This document shows, piece by piece, positions 26,251 through 33,302 of a stretch of 64,000 bases of DNA; position 1 is the first letter of the stretch, and each line of letters opens with the position of its first letter. This stretch comes from Kineosphaera limosa NBRC 100340 (lineage in GTDB: Bacteria > Actinomycetota > Actinomycetes > Actinomycetales > Dermatophilaceae): contig NZ_BAHD01000004.1 of the NCBI RefSeq assembly GCF_000298215.1, positions 1 to 64,000 of the forward strand. The letters run 5' to 3'. The notes below the pieces were generated by a model. It had not been told where the DNA came from and did not search any database. It saw only the letters and a list, made by a program, of their open reading frames with translations. The position numbers and the translations under genes are program-made.

Positions 26251-27048
26251 ATGACGTTGGCCGACACGACCCGGATCGACGATGGGATGACCCCGAGAGG
26301 TGACCGTCCGAAACGGCGTACTTTCACTGCCGAGTACAAGATGAGGATCGTGGCCGAGTACGACGCCGCGGAGCATGGCGCGCGTAGTGCGATCCTGCGG
26401 CGGGAGGGCTTGTACTCCTCCCACGTCATCGATTGGCGCAAGGCAGCCGCGGCCGGCGCGGTCGGCGCACCGGGCCCCAGGATCGCTGAGCGTCGTGACC
26501 GGGAGATCGAGCAGCTCACGGCGCGTGCGGAGAAGGCCGAGGCCGAGCTCGCCCGGACTCGGGCGGCGTTGGACATCGTGGGAAAGCACACGCGCTCCTG
26601 GAGACGCTCTCCGAGAGCACCGGCACGCGCAAGCCGCCGCCGCGGTGGCCCGGCCGCGGGGTCCGGTTTCAGCTCTACGTCGTGCTCGACATCTTCTCCC
26701 GCTACGTCGTGGCCTGGACCGTCCAGAACGGGTGAGGACTCCCAGATCGCCATGACGATGCTCGAAGACGCGATGGGCGTCCACGGCGTCCCCGAGGCGG
26801 TCCACGCCGACCGGGGCACCTCGATGACCTCGAAACCGGTTGCCCAACTGCTGCTCGATCTCGGCGTCGACCGGTCCCACTCCCGGCCACGGGTGTCCAA
26901 CGACAACCCGTTCAGCGAGGCCGCGTTCAAGACCCTGAAGTACGCGCCCGCCTTCCCCGACTCGTTCGGGTCGCTGGCCGCACCGAAACTGCCCAAGGCC
27001 GCGTGGATCAACCAGCCCTCACCGGAGGCTCTCATACAGACCGCGTAA
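26251..27048 (+). pseudogene. Decayed IS3-family transposase (copy A, internal deletions and frameshifts)
   Basis: ORF A part (about 26251-26590): HTH transposase with FTAEYKMRIVAEYDAAEHGA and LYSSHVIDWRKAA plus a leucine-rich linker ending LDIVGKHT. Then a deletion, and pieces of the ORF B DDE integrase core: FQLYVVLDIFSRYVVAWTV is out of frame (about 26668-26737), then after a one-base insertion ameliorated frame gives VPEAVHADRGTSMTSKPVAQ and SRPRVSNDNPFSEAAFKTLK, and a second deletion joins to the C-terminus WINQPSPEALIQTA. Not functional. The same element occurs in decayed form at 31009-31340. Confidence 0.85.
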
Positions 27049-27059
27049 CGAGACGAGTC

Positions 27060-27887
27060 TCAAAACTGCTTGACATCTTCCGGAGTGCGACGCTGCGGAG
27101 CATGGCGCGCGTGGCTCTCTCTCCGAGAGCACGAGCCCGTCAGCTTCTCTGTGTAAGGCATCCGGTTAGAGGTGTAGCCGAGCGTGCTGTGCAATCGTCG
27201 GTCGTTGTACCAGTCGACCCGGCTGGCGGTGGCGTACTCGGCGTCGGCGACGTTCTGGCACGGGCCGTCATCGAAGACGGTCGTGCGGATGCACTCGGTC
27301 TTGTAGAGGCCGATCACGCCTTCCATGCGGGCGTTGGTCGTAGGCGTCAGAGACCGACCCGATCGATGGCCGGACTAGCTCGGCCGCCAGGTGGTCGGTG
27401 AAGGCGCCGAGGTGGTTTACGACCCGGCATCGTCGTGCCCGATGAGTTCACCGGGGCACGACGGGCTGTCCGTGGCGGTCGCGCTGTCACAAGGCGATCC
27501 GCAAAGTACAACGACGAACTCGGCGGCATTGGTTCTCGTGGCGTTCCAGGCCACGAACATCCGCGGCGGACCCCGCGCAGGTCAAAGGTGCCTCTTGGCC
27601 CGGTCGGCTGGCGCCGGCCGGTGCGATCCAGGGTCCACGCCGCGGTCCCGGACCGCGTCCTGGACCGCGTCCTGGACCGCGTCCTGGACCGCGGCGTCGA
27701 CCTCGGCCTGCGCGACCCAGCGACGCAGAGACTCCTTGCCGACACCGACCTGCTTGGCCACCGCCTGCACGGCCGCCGTCGTCGTCGGAAACTCCGACCG
27801 ATGCTCCAACACCAGACGCAACGCTCGAGCCTTCAGCTCGGCAGCAATCACCGTCGGTGGACCAGCGTTCAGCTCAGCGGGGCCCAC
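27060..27887 (-). pseudogene. Decayed IS3-family element on the minus strand (orfA plus orfB 3' fragment)
   Basis: An orfA-like HTH part (27582-27887: LKARALRLVLEHRSEFPTTT and KESLRRWVAQAE) reads towards an orfB fragment: LVRPSIGSVSDAYD (about 27355-27400), a frameshift, then GVIGLYKTECIRTTVFDDGP and WYNDRRLHSTLGYTSN (27140-27326). The central part of orfB is missing. The orfA end overlaps the stop of the hydrolase gene by about 19 bp, so insertion occurred at that gene's 3' end. A short stretch at 27088-27115 repeats sequence from copy A (26364-26385). Confidence 0.8.
27651..27693. repeat. 12-bp tandem repeat inside the IS remnant
   Basis: GACCGCGTCCTG is repeated three times in a row (27651-27686) followed by a partial copy. 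On the minus strand it encodes a VQDA repeat in the orfA remnant, likely a slippage expansion in non-functional sequence. Confidence 0.8.
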
Positions 27888-28945
27888 TCGTCCTCGGGGG
27901 CGAGGGGAGCGAAGATCGCGTCGAGGACTTCGTGGCCGACGGCCGCACCGGTGCGCGGCTCCCAGATCGGTGCGTTGTCCTTGTCCACCAGTCGCGCACG
28001 GACGCCCTCGGCGAAGTCGTGGCCTGCGACCAGACGCGTCGCGAGTCGATACTCCTGCTGCATCTCGTCGGCGAAGCTGGCCATCTGCGCGCCGTCGCGG
28101 AGTTGCCGGAAGGTGACCTTGAGGCTCAGCGGTGAGGCCGAGGACAGCGTCGCGAGCTGGTCGAGTGCCCAGTCGGAGCCGTCTGCTTCCAGGGCTGCGA
28201 CGATGGATTCGATGCTGTCGTGAGCAAAGAGATCGTCGATTCGGTCGCGGTTGTCGGGGACGAGTTTCTCGATGGGCGGCACATTCTCGGTGTTGAGCTC
28301 GAAGAGCACCTTCTGCAGCGCTTCTCTCGGGTCGGGCTCGTTGGCAGCGGATGCCATATGCGCGCGAGCCGCGGGGAGCGCGTGAGCCGGTAGGTAATGG
28401 GTTGCGATGCCGGCTTCAAGACAGTCGCCGGCCCTCAGTTGACTGCCGGTCAGCGCGAGCCACATGCCGATCTCGCCCGGCTTGCGGGGGAGATACCAGC
28501 CTGCGCCGACATCGGGGAAGAGCCCGATCTTGACCTCTGGCATGGCGTAGACGGTTCGCTCGGTGGCTATGCGGAAGCTAGCCGGGCTGGCCAAGCCGAC
28601 CCCGCCGCCCATGGTCACCCCGTCCATCAGTGCGATGACCGGTTTGGGGTAGGAGAACAGGAGATGGTTCAGGCGGTACTCGGCGAGGAAGAAGGCACGA
28701 GCAGCGACGCCATCACCGGCCCCGCTCTGTGCGAGTAAGCGCGTGTCGCCGCCGGCGCAGAAGCCCCGGGTTCCCTCGGCGTGGTCGATGAGGACGACAC
28801 GCACGTTGTCGTCCTCCCGCCAGGTCAACAGCGCCTGGATCATCGTTTCGCACATCGACGTGGTGAGCGCGTGTAGCCGGGACGGACGGTTCAGTGTGAT
28901 GTGTCCGAGGCCCGCAGAGGCGGAGGTCAGAACGTCAGTGGTCAT
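27869..28945 (-). CDS. 3-Hydroxyisobutyryl-CoA hydrolase (HIBCH-type crotonase)
   Basis: 358 residues from ATG 28945. Crotonase core with GFCAGGDTR and GVTMGGGVGL, and the HIBCH-specific stretch PEVKIGLFPDVGAGWYLPR, followed by the long C-terminal helical region typical of the hydrolase subgroup; length fits HIBCH (350-380) and exceeds a simple hydratase. It would release 3-hydroxyisobutyrate (or 3-hydroxypropionate) for the mmsB product. It lies downstream of the acyl-CoA synthetase, same strand, 164 bp apart; an IS remnant abuts its stop. Confidence 0.88.
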   Translation of the reverse strand: MTTDVLTSASAGLGHITLNRPSRLHALTTSMCETMIQALLTWREDDNVRVVLIDHAEGTRGFCAGGDTRLLAQSGAGDGVAARAFFLAEYRLNHLLFSYPKPVIALMDGVTMGGGVGLASPASFRIATERTVYAMPEVKIGLFPDVGAGWYLPRKPGEIGMWLALTGSQLRAGDCLEAGIATHYLPAHALPAARAHMASAANEPDPREALQKVLFELNTENVPPIEKLVPDNRDRIDDLFAHDSIESIVAALEADGSDWALDQLATLSSASPLSLKVTFRQLRDGAQMASFADEMQQEYRLATRLVAGHDFAEGVRARLVDKDNAPIWEPRTGAAVGHEVLDAIFAPLAPEDEWAPLS

Positions 28946-29109
28946 TTCATGCCTAACGGTAGTGGGCGGACCGCATTGCCACTTCGGGCTCAGCGGTGCA
29001 ATAGGACGTGAATCGTGACGAACGGGGAGCCGCGAAGCCTGCTGGGCTCGACCCTCCGCCAGCGCATCGCCTCGTCGGCGGGAGGTGCTCGGTGCCCCGG
29101 AGGGCGCGC

Positions 29110-30837
29110 TCACTGCTCGGTCCGGGTGACGGCCGTCGTGACCATCGGCGTGGCGACCTCGGCGCGGCGCTGGTCGCGAAGCGCGAACCGTTGAATCTTG
29201 CCGCTGGCGGTCTTCGGCAACTCGGCGACGAAGTGGACGGTGCGAGGGTAGGCGTGCGCGGCGAACTTCTGCTTCACCAACTGCTGCAGATCGTTGACCA
29301 GTGCATCGGACCCGGTGACGCCGGCACGGAGCACGACGAAGGCCTCGAGCACTTCTCCGCGAAGGTCGTCGGGAACCCCCACGACCGCGGTTTCCACCAC
29401 GTCCGGGTGTGAGGCGAGCACGCTTTCGACATCGAACGGTCCGATTCGGTACCCGGCCATGATGATCACATCGTCATCGCGTGAAGAGAAGCGGAGGTAG
29501 CCCTCCTCATCCGCGCTTCCGGCGTCCCCGGTGTAGTACCAGCGGCCGTCGTCGCTGAACCGTTCTGCGGTCTTGGTGGGGTTATCGGCGTACCCGGTGA
29601 ACCACATCAACGGGCTGTGTAGGACGTCGACTGCAACCCGACCGACGGTGCCTGCCGGGGCGATCTCATCTGCCTCGTCACGGAGAACCTCGACAGACCA
29701 CCCGGGCATCGGGTGCCCCATTGATCCGGGCCGCACTGGCGCAACGATGTCGGGGTGCCAGCCGTTGACCACACACATCCCCAGCTCGGTCTGTCCGTAG
29801 CAGTCGTGGATCGGCGCACCTAGGGTGTTCTGGGCCCAGGCCACCAAGTCCGGGTTGAGCGGCTCGCCCGCGGATGAGCACCGCCGTAGCACCAGATCGG
29901 AGGGCGCCGCCTCGGGCTCGCTGCGCATCACCCGGTACACGGTCGGGGCCGTGGTGAAGTTGGTGACCCTGAAGGTGGCCAGCATCCGATAGGTGAGCTC
30001 GGCGGAGAAGCCGGCGTGCAGCAGGATGTTCGGACGCCCGGCGGCGAGTGGCGCGATGATGCCGTAGTAGAGCCCATAGGCCCATCCCGGGTCTGCCGCA
30101 TTCCAGTACACGTCGTCCGGCTCGAGGCCGATTCCGTACTCAAGGTAGGTCCGGAAGGAGGCGATGGCTCGAACTGGGATCGAGACGCCCTTCGGGGTTC
30201 CCGTGGTCCCAGAGGTGAACAAGCGGACGAACTCGGCGTCGCCGCCGACGCTGAGAGCTTTGGCGCGCGGGTCGTCCGAGCGGTGCCGGGCAAGCAGTTC
30301 CGAGAAGGTGAGCTCTGCCTTCTGGGCGCCAGGGCCGACGACGATGGTCTGCCAGAACGGTTCGGCGGGCATGTCGACTCCAGGCTGTAGCTTCACCGCT
30401 TGGTCGGCGTCGACCACAACGAGCTTGGCCCCACTGTTGTGGAGTCGGGACGCGATCGCCGGCGGCGCGAAGGCGGTGAACAGCGGAACGTGAACGGCAC
30501 CCCGACGCCAGATCCCGAGAAGGGTAGCCACCAGGTCGCCGGATTTGCCCATCAGGGTTGCTACGCGGTCGCCGGGCCCGATGCCAAGCTCGGCCAGTGC
30601 GACCGCGAACCGCCGGGAGCGCTCCTGGAGGTCGCCGTAGCTCAATTCGTGGGTCGACAGGTCCGCCTCGACCACGGTGAAGGCAACCGCGTCGGCGGGG
30701 TGGGTGTCGCACAGGAGCTCGCCCAGACATGCGTCTGGGACGCCATAAGTGGCGAGCAGCTCATCGACTCGCTTGCGGGGATCATTCGTCGGGTGATCCT
30801 TCTCTCGGGTCGGGGCCGAGGTTCCGTCATGCAACAC
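29110..30837 (-). CDS. Acyl-CoA synthetase (AMP-forming, acetyl/medium-chain type)
   Basis: 575 residues from GTG 30837 with GGAGGT six bases upstream. ANL-family motifs in order: FTSGTTGTPKG (P-loop), YGQTELGM, WYYTGDAG, RDDDVIIMAGYRIGP hinge and LPKTASGKIQR with the catalytic lysine. The overall pattern resembles acetyl-, propionyl- or butyryl-type synthetases. It would activate a short carboxylic acid to its CoA ester as entry step to the island. Upstream are two LysR-box-like sites. Confidence 0.9.
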   Translation of the reverse strand: MLHDGTSAPTREKDHPTNDPRKRVDELLATYGVPDACLGELLCDTHPADAVAFTVVEADLSTHELSYGDLQERSRRFAVALAELGIGPGDRVATLMGKSGDLVATLLGIWRRGAVHVPLFTAFAPPAIASRLHNSGAKLVVVDADQAVKLQPGVDMPAEPFWQTIVVGPGAQKAELTFSELLARHRSDDPRAKALSVGGDAEFVRLFTSGTTGTPKGVSIPVRAIASFRTYLEYGIGLEPDDVYWNAADPGWAYGLYYGIIAPLAAGRPNILLHAGFSAELTYRMLATFRVTNFTTAPTVYRVMRSEPEAAPSDLVLRRCSSAGEPLNPDLVAWAQNTLGAPIHDCYGQTELGMCVVNGWHPDIVAPVRPGSMGHPMPGWSVEVLRDEADEIAPAGTVGRVAVDVLHSPLMWFTGYADNPTKTAERFSDDGRWYYTGDAGSADEEGYLRFSSRDDDVIIMAGYRIGPFDVESVLASHPDVVETAVVGVPDDLRGEVLEAFVVLRAGVTGSDALVNDLQQLVKQKFAAHAYPRTVHFVAELPKTASGKIQRFALRDQRRAEVATPMVTTAVTRTEQ

Positions 30838-30920
30838 CGTGATACCTCCATGTACTTGTAGCAGTGGTCGAGACTGTGCGAGTCGGGCCTAGGCTCGCTG
30901 GCCTGTCACCAGCCTCTCTC

Positions 30921-30977
30921 TGCGAACATGCACATAGCAACTGGCAAAGAGGCAGATGTGCTGTGCAAATATGCACA
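30921..30977. promoter_or_regulatory. Two candidate LysR sites upstream of the acyl-CoA synthetase
   Basis: TGTGCAAATATGCACA (30962-30977) is a symmetric TGTGCA-N4-TGCACA site, and TGCGAACATGCACA (30921-30934) is a one-mismatch TGCA-N4-TGCA site 43 bp away. Both share ...ATGCACA with the site at the lysR start (21266-21279). They are 84-140 bp upstream of the GTG, a normal place for LysR activation. Confidence 0.5.
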
Positions 30978-31008
30978 CTATGGCTCCGGCGATCACCTTC
31001 GGATCAAT

Positions 31009-31340
31009 GAGTCGTGGCCCCGTTGGACATTGTTGGAAAGCACACGCGCCTTTGGGGAGACGCTCTCCGAGAGCACGGGCACGCCGAAGCCGCAGCTGTG
31101 ATCAGCCCCGCTGTCGAGGAGTTGGCTGGGCACACGAGCATCAAGCAGGCGTGCGAGCTGCTGGGCCGTGCCCGAGGCAGTCACAACCGGGCCAAGCGGC
31201 CCAGGGCGCACGGGCCCGCGTTGAGGCGGGTCGCAGGCCGGCAGCCCACCCCGAACAGCTCGGCAACCGCCCGCCCCAGGCACCGAAGCCGCCAAGGGCC
31301 GCGTGGATCAACCAGCCCTCACCGGAGGCCCTCGGGCCTC
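31009..31340 (+). pseudogene. Decayed IS3-family transposase (copy D)
   Basis: Contains LDIVGKHTRLWGDALREHGH, ISPAVEELAGHTSIKQACELLGRAR (start of orfB) and the 3' piece WINQPSPEAL, with everything between deleted. The pieces LDIVGKHT, the CTCTCCGAGAGCAC stretch and the WINQPSPEAL end also occur in copy A (26251-27048), in the same orientation, but the deletions differ, so the two copies decayed independently. Confidence 0.8.
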
Positions 31341-31376
31341 GGCTCCCGCGCCATCGATCTGGCAGCTGAACCCCGC

Positions 31377-32612
31377 TCAGGCCTTGGGGGTCAGCTTGAG
31401 GATTTGGCCGTTGTTGCCGTCGGTGAGTGCCCAGATGGCACCGTCGGGGCCTTGCTCGAGCTCGCGGATGCGCTGACCCATGTCCCACTCGTTGGCTTTG
31501 GTGGCCTGCGTGCCCTCGAGCTGCACCCGCGAGATCGACTGGCCCGACAGGCCTCCGATGAGCGCGTCGCCCTGCCAGTCGGCGAACTGCTCGCCGGTGT
31601 AGATGAGCAGGTTGCCGGGGGAGATGGCCGGCACCCAGTAGGCGGCCGGTGGGGTAAAGCCGTCGCCGTCGGCGTGGTCGGGGATGTCCTGACCGGAGTA
31701 GTGCCGGCCCTGGGAGGCGCTCGGCCAGCCGTAGTTCTGGCCCTGGGTGATGAGGTTGAGTTCGTCGCCGCCGCGCGGTCCCATCTCGGTGGACCACAGG
31801 TTGCCGTCGGGGTCGAAGGCGATGCCGAGGGGGTTGCGGTGCCCGTAGCTCCAGATCTGCGCGCTGACCCCGCCGCGGTCGGCGAACGGATTGCCCTGTG
31901 CGGGGCTGCCGTCGGGGTTGAGCCGCACGATCGTGCCGAGGGTGTTGCCCAGGTCTTGGGCCGGGTCGAGCTTCTGCCGGTCACCGGAGGTCACGAACAG
32001 GTGCTGGCCGTCGGGGCTGAACGCCATGCGGTGCCCGTAGTGGCCGTTGCCGCTGTCCTTCGGCTCCTGGCGCCAGATCACCTCCAGGCCCTCGAGCGCC
32101 GAGCTGTCGGCGGCCAGGGTGGCGCGCCCGACCGCGGCCCCGCTGCCACCGTCTCCGGACTCGGCCCAGCTCAGGTAGACGTGCCGGCTCTGCTCGAAGT
32201 CGGGAGCCAGCACCACGTCCCCCAGCCCGCCCTGCCCGGCGTGCACCACCTGCGGGGTGCCGGTCACGGTGCTGTTCTGACCGGTCGCGGGGTCGAAATG
32301 CGCCAGAGTGCCGCTGCGTTGGGTGATGAGCGCGGTGCCGTCGGGCAAGAACGTCATGGCCCACGGCTCGGAGATGCTCGCGACCTCCTCGATCACGAAC
32401 GGGTCGTCCGGGTCGGCGGGACCGGAGCGGGGCTGGTCCGTCTGGCCGGGGGTCGCCGGGGTCGCCGGGGCCGCCGCGCCGGGGGTGCCGGGCGCTGCCT
32501 CGCCACCGGTGCCGCCGTCGGCGCAACCGGCGACGGCGCCCAGGGCACCGAGAGCGGCGACGGCGATCAGGGCTCGGGGCGTGCGCAGCGAGGTCGTCGT
32601 TCGAGGTGACAT
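31377..32612 (-). CDS. Lipoprotein PQQ-dependent sugar dehydrogenase-like protein (YliI/Asd family)
   Basis: 411 residues. Lipoprotein signal with lipobox AVAGC (Cys30), then a Gly/Pro/Thr linker, then a six-bladed beta-propeller of the glucose/sorbosone dehydrogenase family: ISEPWAMTFLPDGTALI, YGHRMAFSPDGQHLFVTSGD, GHRNPLGIAFDPDGNLW and GGDELNLITQGQNYGWPSAS. Such enzymes oxidise aldoses with PQQ at the outer membrane face. Whether this cell makes PQQ cannot be told from the window. Divergent from rpsO; IS debris follows its stop. Confidence 0.9.
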   Translation of the reverse strand: MSPRTTTSLRTPRALIAVAALGALGAVAGCADGGTGGEAAPGTPGAAAPATPATPGQTDQPRSGPADPDDPFVIEEVASISEPWAMTFLPDGTALITQRSGTLAHFDPATGQNSTVTGTPQVVHAGQGGLGDVVLAPDFEQSRHVYLSWAESGDGGSGAAVGRATLAADSSALEGLEVIWRQEPKDSGNGHYGHRMAFSPDGQHLFVTSGDRQKLDPAQDLGNTLGTIVRLNPDGSPAQGNPFADRGGVSAQIWSYGHRNPLGIAFDPDGNLWSTEMGPRGGDELNLITQGQNYGWPSASQGRHYSGQDIPDHADGDGFTPPAAYWVPAISPGNLLIYTGEQFADWQGDALIGGLSGQSISRVQLEGTQATKANEWDMGQRIRELEQGPDGAIWALTDGNNGQILKLTPKA

Positions 32613-32822
32613 GTCACCACGCTACGGGGCGGGCCTGAAAGACCCCTCACAACGACCTCCCGGCACGCTCCCAGTTGGGCGCCGATCCTGCCGATTAGGG
32701 CTGCCGTGGCACCCGCTGGTAGCCTTGCTGATTGCCGTGTTCCGGCCGCGGATTGAGAGCGCCTGGGGGAGTCGCCCCCGGAGCACCGCGCAACGAGAAC
32801 CCCTAGAAGGAGTGTCTGCCCC

Positions 32823-33092
32823 GTGCCCCTGGATGCCCAGACCAAGCAGAAGATCATGTCCGAGTACGCCACCGCAGAGGGCGACACCGGCTCGCCCGAG
32901 GTGCAGGTCGCGCTGCTGACGCAGCGGATCAAGGACCTCACCGAGCACGCTCGGGAGCACAAGCACGACCACCACAGCCGCCGCGGGCTGCTGCTGCTCG
33001 TCGGCCAGCGCAAGCGCCTCCTGCGCTACCTGGAGACGACGGACATCGAGCGCTACCGTTCGCTCATCAAGCGACTGGGTCTGCGTCGCTGA
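32823..33092 (+). CDS. rpsO: 30S ribosomal protein S15
   Basis: 89 residues from GTG 32823, with AGAAGGAG upstream. Sequence carries the S15 hallmarks [15 protein letters not shown] and [18 protein letters not shown]-type rRNA-binding stretch; full family length. It binds 16S rRNA helix 20-22 in the small subunit. Followed by pnp with a strong hairpin between, the conserved rpsO-pnp arrangement. Confidence 0.98.
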   Translation: MPLDAQTKQKIMSEYATAEGDTGSPEVQVALLTQRIKDLTEHAREHKHDHHSRRGLLLLVGQRKRLLRYLETTDIERYRSLIKRLGLRR

Positions 33093-33108
33093 TCACGACA
33101 CCGCATGC

Positions 33109-33139
33109 GAGGGCGGTTCCCGCGAAGGGAACCGCCCTC
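33109..33139 (+). terminator. Strong hairpin between rpsO and pnp
   Basis: GAGGGCGGTTCCC - GCGAA - GGGAACCGCCCTC is a perfect 13-bp stem with a 5-nt loop, 17 bp after rpsO and about 165 bp before pnp. There is no U-tract. It is either an attenuating terminator or the processing hairpin by which RNase III and PNPase control pnp mRNA in other bacteria. Confidence 0.8.
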
Positions 33140-33302
33140 CGCGCATGTCACGACACAGTTTTCCGCCCCTCGCGCCACGCGCCGGGGGAGGGAGCCCGGG
33201 GTTGAGCCCGGGCGTCGGGGCCAGCGCGCCTCGACACCACGAAGGAAAGGCACGTGCACAACGACGATGTGCGTAGCTGAGTTTGAGAGAAAAGGAGGAC
33301 CC

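Larger units (their letters stand above)
30838..31376. other. Gene-free interval: promoter of the acyl-CoA synthetase plus an IS remnant
   Basis: 539 bp without an intact gene. The left part (to about 30990) is AT-richer than its neighbourhood and carries the two candidate LysR sites; the right part is the decayed IS3 copy D. Nothing else is recognised. Confidence 0.7.

Noticed and set aside
27651-27693. Tandem repeats considered as a CRISPR
   Set aside because: 12-bp head-to-tail units without spacers inside a transposase remnant; no cas genes in the window.
27391-28223. Plus-strand frames of 241 and 262 codons near the IS remnant and hydrolase
   Set aside because: They run antisense to the IS3 remnant and the 3' part of the hydrolase gene, with no coherent protein features.
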